In this document: positions 45,791 to 57,290 of the stretch, in pieces | How positions within the stretch are numbered: position 1 is the first letter of the stretch | How the letters are laid out: each line of letters starts with the position of its first letter | Made by a program: the position numbers and the translations under genes | DNA from: Undaria pinnatifida | Taxonomy: Eukaryota; Sar; Phaeophyceae; Laminariales; Alariaceae | DNA: 64,000 nucleotides | Reading direction: 5' to 3' | Assembly: GCA_012845835.1 (NCBI GenBank) | Contig: JABAKD010000026.1 | Span: 10,096,199-10,160,198, forward strand | The notes under the pieces: generated by a model | Database searches by the model: none | The model's input: only the letters and a program-made list of their open reading frames with translations | Told to the model about the DNA's origin: nothing

Positions 45791-46510
45791 GGTTAATCGT
45801 CCTTGCCGTAGACACTCTAACGTTTCTCGCAGCAGTCCCCATTGATCTTCAAGGGTTTCGACGGGATGGCGATGTCGTCTAACCAGTTCCTAATTCCCCT
45901 ATCCTTTACGGTTAACAGTGGCCTCCAACGTAGTTGGCAAACGCCGAAGGCACTGTCTTCAACCCGAAGCCGCAGCGAACGTATTCGTACAGCTTTCCGT
46001 CCGCGTCTCGAAATGCCGTCAGGTGTCGATCGTCCTCATGGATCTCGAGCTGTAATAATCCTGAATCTAAATCGATGCTGAAGAAACACTTCGACCCTTC
46101 CATCTCATCCATAATATGCTGCAAGTCCCCAAGTCCACCACTCTGTGATTTGAGAAGGGCATTGATACCTCGAAAATCCTACACGCCCCGCACTGTCCCA
46201 TCTTTCTTGCGAACCGTTGAACAATTGGCGGCCCACTCGGAAGTTGATTCCCGAATGAATCCATTCTTCAGGAGTTTCACCGCCTTAGTCTGAAGCATCT
46301 CGCGCTGTTCCGGGCTGTAGTGTCGAATGGGCGCCACGTATGGCCTGACGTTGGAATCTTTGAGCTCCAGTCGCATGGGCACTCCTTTGCACGCTGGTAC
46401 GCTTTGGAGCTGACCGAGAACACGTCGATGTACTCGTTGAGAATGCCCATCAATGTGTCCTTTTCGCTCGGACTGAGCTGTCCGAAATTGGCCTCTCCCA
46501 GGTCCACCTT
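45791..46510 (-). pseudogene. Element 3 reverse transcriptase, broken
   Basis: Pieces in order on the minus strand are: NEYIDVFSVSSKAYQR (46,507 down); PYVAPIRHYSPEQREML, KNGFIRES and VRKKDGTVRGV (46,382-46,179); an in-frame TAG; DFRGINALL; then CFFSIDLDSGLLQLEIHEDD and VRCGFGLKTVPSAFANYVGG (to 45,917). A frameshift then leads to RNWLDDIAIPSK, the active site, where LDD follows Trp instead of the usual Tyr-x-Asp-Asp. After another shift it joins the 720-codon frame. One stop and about three frameshifts disable it. RT would copy element RNA into DNA. Confidence 0.8.
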
Positions 46511-46967
46511 GGGGGCTTCGCTCGGAATCTCTGCGATTTCACCCCTTTTTGTTGCATTGCTCCGGTGGCCTCCCTTTGACTTCTTTTTTGATCCCCTCGT
46601 CCTGTTTGGGGCTTGTCGGTTCCTCCGACACCGGGTTTATGAGTGACTTCATGCGTTCCCGATCGTAATTTTTAACAGCGTAAACAGTCGCAATCACCAG
46701 CCCCCCCTGGATCTTCACATTATCCTGGGTAACAATCGACAACTTACATTGAAGTGGTTTACGCGGGAACCACCACAGTGCCCCCCTTGGCACTCATAGA
46801 TCCACTCCTAGATTAAGATCGTAGAGGTTAGTTGGTTCTACCACTACGAGCTGCTGTACTTGAGGTTGAGGGCCTTTGACAAAGGCGTCTACCTGGATAC
46901 TGGTATCACCTTGAACCTCTACGTCTTCCGCAATGCGTAATTTCCAGTGCAGAGTGCCTTCGTCCTC
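46511..46967 (-). pseudogene. Element 3 linker between protease and RT
   Basis: Broken frames (46539-46793 and 46906-47136) have no recognised domain. The segment WWFPRKPLQCKLSIVTQDNV may belong to the protease-RT linker. Confidence 0.4.
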
Positions 46968-47560
46968 CTAAACAGAGCTTCCTAACTCCATAATCCCCCC
47001 CGGGATCTTCGGTTCCTCTAATTCTTCCGGTTCTCGCTCGTCTGTCGATGGCTTCACCCCGCAATAGTGGTCGCATTCGGCACACATCGCTCCTGCTGCG
47101 GCCTCTCCGACCTCCGTCGGGGCGAATGGTACCCACGAAATGGATGGTGTCGGCCGGAAACCCTCCTCACCATCGAAACTGATGATACTTCCATTGTCCG
47201 TCATGAACGCGACTCCAAGCACCATCGCATACGGAAGTCCCTTCACCACCCCGAACTTCTCACGGAGGATTTGGTCGATCGATGCAAAGACTAGTGGTAG
47301 CAAGCGCGAGCCTACCAATTTCATCGTGTGTTCTTTGGGTTTGCTGCGCTGAGTAGGCTCTTGCCCGTTGGATATATCAACGACTTTCCCCAACCATCCC
47401 GTCCTTCGATGGATTCGATGAACTGCCGCGACACGTAGTTTGCTCCGCCCGCCTCAGTATCCACCAACACCGCAATCGGAAGTCGCCGGCTCGAGCTCGT
47501 TGCATGCCACAGCGTTGCATGAACCCAAACCTGTGACGTCTTAATTTGCAGTTTTCCCAT
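46968..47560 (-). pseudogene. Element 3 aspartic protease-like region
   Basis: Two overlapping minus frames carry it. The first (47560-47321) has LPIAVLVDTEAGGANYVSRQ, where the retropepsin Asp-Thr-Gly reads Asp-Thr-Glu. The second (47393-46968) has GLPYAMVLGVAFMTDNGS, matching the retropepsin hydrophobic LLG motif. They are joined by a frameshift. Retroviral-type proteases cut Gag-Pol. With DTE and the shift, this copy is likely inactive. Confidence 0.6.
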
Positions 47561-47569
47561 TCCCGATCG

Positions 47570-48050
47570 GTGAGAGGAACTCTTTGAACCCTGGCTGCTG
47601 TTGACCAGTGAAACCTGGCTGCTGTTGGCCTGTTAACCCTGGCTGCTGTTGACCAGCAAATCCTGGCTGCTGTTGACCAGGAAACCCCGGCTGTTGTTGC
47701 TGCGGCGTCCTTGTCACCATCGGAGGTTCCCATCCCGATCAAGGGTTCGGTTGTGCTCCTCTTGGGGTTGTCTGTGGACCCCATCGTCCTCCGATTCCAA
47801 ACGGTGATGGTAGGGAGCGAGCGGACATCTGATTGTAGCCGCCTCCCGCTCCTACAGGATTTACCGGTCCTGCTGCCCCTTGTCCTGCACCGCCCTGTGG
47901 ACCCCATCCAACCTGGCCGCCCTGTGGTGGGCCTCCAGCCTGGCCGCTCTGTGACGGGCCTCCCTGTGGTGGGCCTCTCCTCGGGTAAGGTGCACCAAAA
48001 GGTCCCCCAAAAAGTCCCCCTCTTCCTGACATGTTATTTCCTCCAGTCAC
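47570..48050 (-). pseudogene. gag: Gag-like Gly/Gln/Pro-rich segment of element 3
   Basis: The ORF 48050-47739 is rich in Gly and Pro (GGPPQGGQVGWGPQGG). After a stop and a frame change, five copies of an eight-residue repeat of the type QQQPGF(T/A)G follow at 47,705-47,585. Its position just upstream of protease suggests the disordered C-terminal part of Gag. No zinc knuckle or capsid motif was seen. Confidence 0.5.
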
Positions 48051-49456
48051 TCTTCACCCCCCCTCCCCGGGACGCCCCACGTTTCCCTTTGACGAAACCT
48101 CTCGCTTTGCTGTCGTGTAGAGTAAGACCAACTCGACGAACTTGTGCAGTACCCGACGGACTCGACGACGCTGTGTTGTATCCGACGAATGGAGCCGTGC
48201 AATAGGAGCTGTGCAATATGCAACGGACTCGATGAGGCTGAGTGGTACACGATGTACTCGACGAAGCTGCGTCGTATAAGGTGAAAATGGTACCCAACGA
48301 TGTATTTTAGGGAGACGAGTGGAGTTCAGGGGATCGATGGAGTCTAGTAACACCAAGTTGTCCCCACCAAACGGGTATAGACAGTGGCTTGGGACAAGCT
48401 GGGTGGGAAAATGGGTGGGAAAAATGGGTGGTAAAAGGTTCGAGTACATGTATATTTACCTTCCTGGCTTGTTGAAAGTTGTCCCCTTATCATGATATAC
48501 ATGCAACCCTTCGAAAGCTCGAGTATTCACTAACAGAGTAACGCATGGAATCCATTAGGTATCTAAGACACAACAATGATTAATACTGTATTAATAAATT
48601 CTTTACAAGCCTCAAAATTCCAACGTACTTATGAAGCTTCCTCCCTATTAATGCATTCTTTACAATCCTCAAGATTGCAACGTACTTATGGAGCTTCCCC
48701 CCTTCCCATTCCACTATGACAATGTCCCTAAAACATGTTTCCATTTCCGGTAAGTTCTTAGCATGACAAAGAGCATTATAGAAAGGCTTACATTCTCCAT
48801 ACAAAGTTAAAACTAGGACCTAAACCATGGTTCCAATTCCGGTAGGTTCGTAACTAGCTATAAAAAGGCTTACATTCCCCATACAAAATCAAAAACTAGA
48901 ACCAGTTTGCAGTATCACTACTCTTGAAACACCTGTGAGAACGGCCTTGCAGTGCCTGTACAACCTGCGAAGACACAAAATCCCCATCACAAAGGCCAAA
49001 ACCAAATTGCCTGCAAAACAAATACCCTGTCTTGTGGTCGTGTTACAGTATGCAACAAGAGTAGATCAACTAACAGACCCAAACTCGTTTTCAACCTGTA
49101 TGATGGACGCATGCACATTTCCATAGTGATTTATCACGTACGAACTTACTCGTAATCAGTAATGATGATCCTCCTTTCCCGATGTCCTATTGGTCTCGTA
49201 TTCTTTAATCTACTTCCTACATTTTATACAACTTAGTCAGCCCTTCCTTGCTATATTTTTCCAAAATAACCCAGCCCGTAGATTGCGATTTCGCGCAGTA
49301 TAAAGACCAATCTGTGTACTATTCTGTACAAGGTACAACAAACAAAAGTATCCCCAATAATAGCGTATACATATAATACTTTATACTCACAACCGTACAC
49401 TGTTTTGCCTATATATACAGCAGTAGTAGGTATATATATATTATAAAAAATGAAAA
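48051..49456 (-). other. Element 3 5' region, no coding motif, local duplications
   Basis: Degenerate repeats around GACTCGACGA occur at 48.10-48.28 kb. Tandem duplications include ATTCTTTACAA(G/T)CCTCAA at 48599 and 48657, and GGCTTACATTC(T/C)CCATACAAA at about 48785 and 48868. The expected capsid part of gag was not found. Confidence 0.45.
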
Positions 49457-50690
49457 TACACTCCAGCTGTGAGATCGAAGATTTCGTCGAAACTCATCTT
49501 TGCAAGCTGTGTGTGATACTCCGATCGCGCGTATTACGAGTTGTGTGTCCTCATTAAGGATATAGGTCGGCGACTCCCCTTACAACTACAGTGTAGCTAT
49601 CAGGGTCAACAGGATGGTTTTAGTCAGTCTGTGCGCTGAAACTATAAAACCCGTTTCTGAGGGGGACAAAATCTGACAGCTGTGAAGGGAAATGTAACCT
49701 TTGATCAAGTGAATCTTGTAAGTCGAACAACCGGTGAGGGGGGTGGGGCGGAGTTTTGAAGGACGTGGGGGCCTGGTTTTGATCAAAAGCGAGCGGGTTT
49801 GGAGGGGGGGGGGGGGGGGGGGGGGGGGGAAGGGGGCAATTTGTGCATGTAAGCTATAAATCTTTTCGAGGGGATAAATCTGACGGTTTTGGCATCAGTA
49901 TATTATTGGGGGCGGGGGGGGGAGGGGGGGGGGGGGGGGGGGGCAGCTCAATATGTGCCTGGAAACTATACATTATTTTGAGGGGATAAATGTGACGGTT
50001 TTGGAAATAATACATCAGTTTATCATGTATATCCTGGGATAAGTCGTACAATCAGTGAGTGAAGAGAGGGTGGAGTGTTCGAGGGGGTGGGGTTGGGATG
50101 GGTTGGGGGGGAGGTGGGGGGTGTGGCGGCGGGGGGGGGGGGCGGGGGGGGGAGGAAGGGCTTTAGGTGAGGGGTTTGTTATACGTGTGGTGCTAGGTCT
50201 AAGCGATGGTGCGGGTGATGGGGAAGAAGGGGGCGTTCGAGGCGGGGGGCGGGGGGGGAACACAGCGGCATGGATGGCTCTCGAAAGATAATGAGGTGAT
50301 ATCCTGTGCGTGAAGTGTTTATTAATGTGGCGGATTTCGATAGTTGGTGGGGCGTTTGAGTAAGGGAGAGCAAGGGGGGGGGGGGGGGGAGGGGGGGGAT
50401 TTTTTAGGAGGTTTAGGTCACAAATAATATTTAAATACACTTCGGCTGTGAGATCAAAGATATGTAGCAGCTTGTTATACGCGTGGTGCTAGGTCTAGGC
50501 GATCGTGCAGGTGGTCGGAAAAGAGGGGGCGTTGGAGGGGGGGGGGGGGGGGGGGGGAGGAAGGGCTTTACGTGAGGGGTTTGTTATACGTGTGGTGCTA
50601 GGTCTAGGCGATGGTGCGGGTGATGGGGAAGGAGGGAGCGTTCGAGGCGGGGGGTGGGGGGGGGGGGACAGCGGCATGGATATGTATGAG
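49457..50690 (+). repeat. Fam-G copy nested inside element 3
   Basis: It starts TACACTCCAGCTGTGAGATC and follows the family order, with several G tracts (49.80-49.83, 49.91-49.94, 50.12-50.16, 50.38, 50.54-50.56 kb). An internal duplication repeats GGTGCTAGGTCTA(A/G)GCGATGG-like sequence. It is antisense to the host element. A small family fragment also lies at 50,885-50,925. Confidence 0.75.
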
Positions 50691-51661
50691 CAAATGATGT
50701 ATAATATTTTATTACTACATTATGTTGCTGGCTCAACAGTCCATGTTATTACTCCCTTCTCACCATCCTGTAGACATAAATACCCCCCCAACTCGCATGT
50801 AGGCAAGGTTTACTAGCAGGCAGGGATGCATGTATATCTTTCCCAGTTCAAAATATGAAAAAATTGGTTTACAGATATTGTAAAAATTAAAATACACTTC
50901 AGTTGTGAGATCGCATTGTACCATTGCTTGCTGTATGCATCCGTTATCGATTGAGTACGTACTGATACCCAAACAAACGTAAAACATTTTTTTAGGCAAA
51001 ATCAGGTATACCTGGTCAGTTTGGTGTCAAAACTGGTGCAGCACGAAAAACAAGAGCATATCACAAACGACATACAGAACATATGATACGCACGTATACA
51101 GCACGATGACATACATACCTGGTACAACAATGCAGAAGTACTCGTCGTAAGAGTAAGTGCGAGCACGAAAGCAAAAAATGCATGATTTGCGGAGAAATAT
51201 ATACTATGAATGCATACCAATGTATCGTCTGCATCGCATACAACAAAAACAGTGAGTCAGTCAAAGCGGGGAGAATCTCGCTTGCCCTCTGTACTGCTGT
51301 ACGTAGCATGAACTGCGTGACTCCCTCACTTGGTTTAAACTATCAAGCGTCTCATTCCTCGCCTTGACTATCTAGAGATCACGACCACCGATTCTCATCA
51401 CTCATCATGCGACCTGCTGCACTGCTGCTTCTATTTCTGCGGTGTCCGCCTGTGGTTATCCTGCAGCGTGTGGGGTTCGTGATACTGTTTCAAGCTGCTC
51501 CAATCGAGATTTTCAACAAGATAAAATAGAGTTGAACTGCCAAGGAACTTTCTTCAACACCCTGTAAACTCCATTCATACTTCTACCTGCGCACTTACGA
51601 CTGTATTTCTACCTGCGTCAAGCGAGACTATCAACCCACACGGATCCCAGCTGAAGCCCCA
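50691..51661 (-). other. Element 3 leader; primer-binding-site candidate
   Basis: No coding motif is seen. On the minus strand, TGGGGCTTCAGCTGGGAT (51661 downward) directly follows the 5' LTR end. A TGG start at this position is usual for tRNA-primed minus-strand synthesis. The tRNA was not identified. Confidence 0.5.
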
Positions 51662-52101
51662 TGTAACGAACGGATAAAGAGCTATTTTAGACACACGCAC
51701 CCAAGTCTGCAATCTCTTGTCCCAACCCTCTCACCGTTTCTAGTTATTTTCCTCCGAGTCTACCTTCAGGCTGATTCCTTCCGTCTGCTTGTTACAACAG
51801 CTGCCTGCAAACACCAGTTTCGTCTCACGCAGACCTCTTCCAAGCGCTCGTACAGTATAACATATTTCCGGATGAAACCTCCAATAATGCCTCACGGTAA
51901 CGATCGCTGTACTCAAGCTCGGTTCGCAGTCACCCACGCTCGTGTCAGATCAAGTTCAGGTTCCTTTGTTCCTCGTTTGGTTTGTGTGTTTTTGGACTGA
52001 GGCCGTGAGCGGCACGCTCTCTAGACTGATCGGCGTTATACAGACCAAGGCAGCAATCCGCCACGGGGTTTAATGTGACGTCATGTCAATCCGCCGTAAC
52101 A
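51662..52101 (-). repeat. 5' LTR of element 3
   Basis: It matches the 3' LTR over its length, from TGTAACGAACGGATAAAGAG to AATCCGCCGTAACA in plus coordinates (440 against 428 bp). It would hold the promoter. The outer side is flanked by the TAAT duplication (52102-52105). Confidence 0.85.
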
Positions 52102-52782
52102 TAATCAACACTTCCACGCACTTGATATCACCTCATTATCATACAGCTATCCATGCCGCTGCTTCAATTCATCCCCCCCTCCCCAACGCCCCCTCCTTCT
52201 CCACGCCCCGCACAATCGCCTAGACCTAGCACCACGCGTATAGCAACCCCCTTTCGCCCCCCCTCCCACCCCCTCCCCCGCTCGAACACTACGCCCTCTC
52301 TATGCTGGTTGTACGACTTACAGAATATACATGATTAACTGGTGCTTTCTTTGAAAAACCGTCAGAATTATCCCCTTTTAGGATTTATAGTTTTCACGCA
52401 CAGAGTGAGTTGCCCCGCCCGTGCCCCCTCCCCCCCCCCCACCCCCGCTGCCTCTTGATAAAACCCATGCCCACACGTCCTTAAAAAATCCGCCCTGCCC
52501 TTACCGGTCATTCGACTTACAGGATTCATTTGATAAACTGATGCATTTCCTTCCACAGCTATATTGCATTTTGCCCCCCTCAAAAACGGGTTGCATGGTT
52601 TCCGCGCACAGACTGACTAACATCACTCTGTTTACCCTGATAGCTACACTGTAGTTGTAAGGGGAGTCGCCGACCTACATCCTTAATGAGGACATGCAAC
52701 CCGCAATACGCGCAATCGGAGTATCACACCTAGCTTGCAAAGATGAGTTTCGACAAAATTTTCGATCTCACAGCTGGAGTGT
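52102..52782 (-). repeat. Fam-G copy, right part (continuation of 39,698-40,892)
   Basis: It continues with CAACACTTCCACGCACTTGA and a C tract at 52.42-52.44 kb. The family's GTCGCCGACCTACATCC and TTCGACAAAATTTTCG blocks follow, and it ends with TCTCACAGCTGGAGTG. Joined with the left part it gives about 1.87 kb, the length of the 7.3-9.1 kb copy. Confidence 0.75.
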
Positions 52783-52803
52783 TGAAAATTTTTATGATAC
52801 TGT

Positions 52804-53150
52804 AACGACGTCAGCTGTGAGTTCGACGACTTACGTTCTTTACTCATCTTTGCACGCTGCGTACCAAAATCGATCGTCCGTCTTTAGTAGGTTTCCTTGA
52901 TCAAAACCTAACATAAGATTATTGTTTACTTAGTTTTTAGGCATCACTATAGTCACTATGATGAGTGTCATTTACGTTATGGAGCATGTGACAGATTAGG
53001 TGTAAACCTGGTATATGTCTGGTTTTTTGATGAAACTACTTTGACGACGTCAGCTGTGAGTTCGACGACCTTAAGCTCGATACTCATATTCTCAAGTTAC
53101 GTACTAAATGTATCGAACGTCCTTGGTAAGTTTACAAATCAAAACCTAAC
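52804..53150. repeat. Two copies of a GACGTCAGCTGTGAGTTCGACGA repeat
   Basis: CGACGTCAGCTGTGAGTTCG occurs at about 52,807 and 53,045. Each copy is followed by a CTCAT(C/A)TT block, ACGTAC-like sequence and AATCAAAACCTAACAT, about 238 bp apart. The motif resembles the Fam-G start and the Fam-B end. Confidence 0.65.
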
Positions 53151-53963
53151 ATGGGATGACATTGTATTATGTTACCGATCATGTGTAACCAATTGACCTA
53201 CCGATAATGATCTGAACACTTTGATGTAACACTAATAACCTCCCATTGAATGTTTTAGTCTATATTGATTTTCGTGAGAAAAGGCCTGAGTCGAGAAAGT
53301 TTGCTATTACCTGGTATCTATCAAGTACTACATCCCGTCAGTCTATCTACTGGTAAGATGAACAATCAGTGCGGTCATTGGATGTTGTAAAGAAGAGTTT
53401 TGAGGGATCCTTGTTGATATGATTCTCACAAGAGACAGGTGTTTCTATCGCGAGCCCACAGCTGCAAGCAGTATCAAACGTAGGTAGTAGAAAGTCTTGT
53501 TTTTGTTATCGAGCAAGACTCGCTGATACTTGGTCAAGATACAAGAGTGATCGTGTGGGGGTGGGGGGGGGAAGCTTGGCTCTGGCTAAGCTTCAAATAC
53601 CGGCTCTCGTACTGGCAAGGTATCCAAGCTTCTTGCCAAACGTCAACCCTGAGTGCAAGCTGCAAATTGCCTACGTCGGCCTCTTCTACAAGGCCACGTG
53701 TGTGACTCCTTACATATTTGAAGTGGGGGTAAGGACCAACTCACAATACAACCAATGACATCCAGTCCTCGTTTCCTCCTCAGAACCATTCTGTTCTTTG
53801 TGCGAAAGTGCAGCTGCCTATTCTTCACCAATCAGCGCGGGACGCGGAGAGTAAGACAGGATGTTACCCTTGTCATGTTTCCTGCAGGTCCCGTAGATCA
53901 CGTGGTTCATTACACTACTGTGCGATATATACGTGAGTGCCGAATGCGGAATCCCGCGTCAGC
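53151..53963. other. No recognisable gene
   Basis: Short frames only, and nothing can be supported. Confidence 0.4.
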
Positions 53964-54114
53964 CTTCCTGCACACTGTAATGATTCCGAATCGCACAACA
54001 AATGAAATATCGAAAATCAGACTTTAAGATATCAGCAGGAATATGATTGTTCAGCAGATGTAGACGGTTTGTCTATAGCCTATGCAGATAGCGAATACCT
54101 AGCATACCACTATA
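53964..54114. repeat. 151-bp direct repeat, left copy
   Basis: It runs from CTTCCTGCACACTGTAATG to ACCACTATA. It has the same length and order as 59,818-59,968 and could be a short LTR of element 4 (TGCACAC...CCA core of 141 bp) or an independent repeat. Confidence 0.6.
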
Positions 54115-54299
54115 ACAGTAGCCCGCCCTCAATAGTCGTAGATGCAGATCACACGACGATATGGCAGTGGCAAACGAAGACAACAGGACATCGGGATGTG
54201 GATCGAAGATACAGCTATTCTAACCAACGGCATCAAACGAGGCTATAGACCAACCCACATCTCGTGATTGAGGTTAAGATGCCTCTGGAAGGGGATAAT

Positions 54300-54720
54300 C
54301 CGTGGGCCCACTATCACTTAACCGCTGGGCAGAGAGTACTGGTGCAATGGAACGCAGAGAACAAAGGAAGAGGCTCTAGAAGAGGTAGCACACAAACTGG
54401 GAAAAAAAACGTGCACTGCAGGATACCAGCCAGCGACTAAATCTCTGTGCTCGGGAGGCATTCAGCGTGGGTAATGGAGCAGCGGAAAAGTTACACCCGA
54501 ACTACAAAAACAGACACGGGCCCTAAAGGATACCGGCCAGCGGCGTACTCTATGTGCTTGGGAGGCATGGGCATGGGAAAGGGGGCACCAGAAAAGGTAA
54601 CAACCACACTAAAAACATACACGTGCAGTAAAGAATACCAATTAGCTACTGAATATATGTGATTGGGATGCATGTGCGTGGGTTTCAGGGACACCGGAAA
54701 GGGGGTACGCGAAGCGAGGG
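54300..54720. repeat. About 105-bp tandem repeat, 3 units
   Basis: A block with ACGTGCACTGCAGGATACCA recurs in diverged form at about 54411, 54516 and 54622. In each unit it is followed by a GTGCT(C/T)GGGAGGCAT-like block. Confidence 0.6.
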
Positions 54721-55079
54721 AATACGTAAGAAAAACAACAACGATAGTGAAAGTCCGTACCGAATAAAGCAAACGACAAAATTACAGAACCCTATGGGCT
54801 GCCCAACTGAAACAACGAAGTTATTGTACACCCTAAAGGTGTTAAAGATCATTAGGAAGACAACACACAATACAAAACATGGAACACTGAGCTTTGGCTG
54901 ACGCTGGTGTACCGACACATTAAGGGGGGTTAGGGGGGGCTCCGCGAGGCCTGTCAGCATTGCATAGGACACCGCGTGCCAGTACCCCGGTCTGATGACG
55001 CTGAAGGCACGGGGACCCGTGGACGGTGCTCTGTGAAGTGGTGAAAGAGGAAAGCAGGAGGTCGATCTTAGTCGGTCCC

Positions 55080-55200
55080 GGGTCATCGAGAAATGGGACG
55101 ATACAAGAGTTGGCGGAATAATTGTCGGTCGAAGTGCGATGAGCTACTTTGCCCAGCCACCAGAGGCCGTCGCGGACTTTATACCACGGGTGTGCCTCTG
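55080..55200 (-). pseudogene. Tudor-like C-terminal relic of element 4
   Basis: In one minus frame it reads WYKVRDGLWWLGKVA and, further on, FLDDPGPTKI. These are the same two blocks as the tail of element 1. The linking residues and frame are damaged. Confidence 0.6.
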
Positions 55201-56130
55201 CAGGGAGGGTCGTGGAGCTGAAGCGTTGAAGCCAGATGGTGGGTGGGGCGAGACTGTACCCGGGAGCGAAAAATAATCCGACCCGGTTCCCCGGCTAGTT
55301 TGCGGTGAGCAGCCCCGATGCGCATCTGTAGATGTATACGGTTGAACTGGCGGCGTTGGGAAGGGGTGCTACACCAATAGCGGAGGATGTGAAGCCGGTA
55401 GTGTTGTAGGTATTTTTTCTGTTCCCATAGAGGGCCGAGAAGTCCGGTGGCTGCGCTGACGGGGTTGTTGTATGCGTTCTCGGCGTGTGGGGAGTAAATA
55501 TCCCAGTCCGTTTGGTGTTCGTCGCCGACCATGGCGAGCATGAGAGGTATAGTATCGTTGACACGCTCGACACCGCCGTCGGTGCACGGATGGTAGGAGC
55601 TGATGGCATAGTTTGATGACGAGGCGGTTGTAGAGGGTGAGGGAAAGTTTGGCGCAAAACGGGAGTCGGTCTGTTGGAGAGTATGGTTACGGGGTATCCT
55701 CAGAGAAGGGATATATCGGTCGACAAGGATGTGGGCCGTGCCGGAAGTGGTGAACTGAGCCTCCGTAGTGACATACATGTCGGCGAGGCGACTGAAACGG
55801 TCGGTAAAAAGGAGCATGCAGGCGTTGCCCCGAAGCGTTAAGGGTCGGGGGCCGGAGTAGTCCACGCTGATGAGGGTGCCGGGACCGTTAGGTAAGGGCA
55901 AGGAAACGTTAGACTAGGGAATTCTGTGGCACGAAGTCTTGGGCGCCTGGCACTTGAGGCAGTGGCGTAGCCACCAACGGGTGGAAATGTCCCTGCCGAT
56001 CTACCTGTAGAAACTCCCAAGAATACTAAGTGTCCGAGAAACACCCAAGTGGCAAGGGGTGGTGGATAGGCATGCGTGTAGGGCCCATAGGCGCATCAAC
56101 ATTGGAACGTAGACGCGGAGGAATGGGTCA
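55179..56130 (-). pseudogene. Integrase of element 4, broken
   Basis: From about 56,130 down: YVPMLMRLWALHACLSTTPC, HLGVSRTL, a TAG, TRWWLRHCLKCQAPK, then after another stop MPLPNGPGTLISVDYSGP (first Asp). The second Asp region is damaged (QQTDSRF). YHPCTDGGVERVN keeps the catalytic Glu. After NNPVSAATG a deletion joins directly to LHILRYW and the QMRIGAAHRKLA block, so the chromodomain is lost. The zinc-region first His is replaced (ACLSTTPCH). It is clearly the same lineage as element 1. Confidence 0.8.
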
Positions 56131-56929
56131 AGGGACGGGGGGGGTGGATCGTGGGCATGGCGCATTTGGTCCGTGAGTGGTCGGTGTACGAGAAGAACGG
56201 TGTTGTCGTCGGTGGTGTGCAGCTAGTCTATTTTGGCGAGGATTATGACGTCCGCAAGAGGTGGGCGACGATCAAGGGGGTGTACTCCAAGAGGTCGTCC
56301 GGTGGTGGCGAAGGTGAATCCAGGGAGAGGAACCGAAGGGTGGCGGATCAGAGGGGCTCGGCGAGTCGCTCTCGTGCCCAATCGGTGCAGGTGCAGTGCT
56401 CGACGCACACACGGAGATTGAGGTCATTGATGAACTCGACAACGGGTTCCAGTAGTCCAGGTGGCGCTCGCAGAGCAAAGTGGGGTGGCTAGGGAGGAGG
56501 CTTTGGATCAATAATCTACGATGATGAGGGGGGATTCGGTTGGGGGGGTACTTGGTGGGGTCGCAGTTGAAGGCGACGAGGTGCTGTGTGCAGCGAGGCG
56601 TTGTGTGGTAGCTGGGCACAGGGCGGCGCCGTGCACCCAACAGTGGGTGGGCTGAGCTGGTAAGAAGATTTTTTGAAGCGGCGGAGCGGTTCCAATTCCG
56701 AGGAGATATCAGGTCTGACGAGGCACGAGGAGGGGTCGCAGCCGAGACGCCCGAGGTGGACGATGAGGAGACGACGGGTAGCCTGCAAGTCAAACAGGGA
56801 GGAACGCCAGTGGCCACGGCGGCTTTGTCGGAGCTGGAAGGCGATCCGACGATGTGGTCGAAAATAGAGACGTGGCCGACAGGAACGCTAAAAGGCGAGT
56901 TAGTGGAAAGGTCTTCACCAAAGTGTGTG

Positions 56930-57290
56930 CCGGGGATAACGCAATGTAGCGATGCCGCGGCGGGGTCTTGTTCTTTGGACGAAGCGGTGGCGGACGGGAG
57001 CGCCGTAAGGCGTTGCCAGATGGGTGTCTTGTTCTTGGCCAAACGGTGGTCGGCGGGGTCGCCGTGTTGCGATGCCGCGGCGGGTTCTTGGTCTTGGACA
57101 AAGCGATGGCCAACGGGAGCGTGGTGAGGTGGTGCCGCGGTTGGGTCTTGTCCTTGGACAAAGCGGTGGTCAGCTGGGGCGCTGTGAGGCGATGTCGCGG
57201 CGGGGTCTTCGTCTTGGACAAAGCGGTGAGCCGGCAAGAACGCTGTGAGGTGATTCCGCGGCGAGGTCTCAATTGTAACGTGGACCAACC
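56930..57290 (-). repeat. 60-bp coding minisatellite in element 4
   Basis: About five to six copies of a 20-codon unit of the type HRFVQD(E/Q)(D/E)PAA lie inside a 338-codon minus frame (57288-56272) that is rich in Pro, Ser and Thr. On the plus strand each copy contains TTGGACAAAGCGGTGG. Element 1 has a different minisatellite at the corresponding place. Confidence 0.75.

Larger units (their letters stand above)
40893..52101 (-). mobile_element. Element 3: 11.2-kb LTR retrotransposon (Ty3/gypsy)
   Basis: Two same-orientation LTRs bracket a minus-strand pol, and TAAT is duplicated at 40889-40892 and 52102-52105. Order on the minus strand: 5' LTR, primer-site candidate, about 3.6 kb without gag but with a nested Fam-G copy, Gly/Gln-rich gag tail, protease, broken RT, RNase H, methyltransferase-like domain, integrase, Tudor/chromo-like ORF, 3' UTR, G-run polypurine tract, 3' LTR. 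The LTRs differ at roughly one base in ten over their first 85 positions, so the insertion is not recent, yet three pol ORFs are open. Confidence 0.85.

Noticed and set aside
56272-57288. 338-codon minus-strand ORF as an independent gene
   Set aside because: It is Pro/Ser-rich, contains the 60-bp minisatellite and has no domain. It is taken as linker sequence of element 4.
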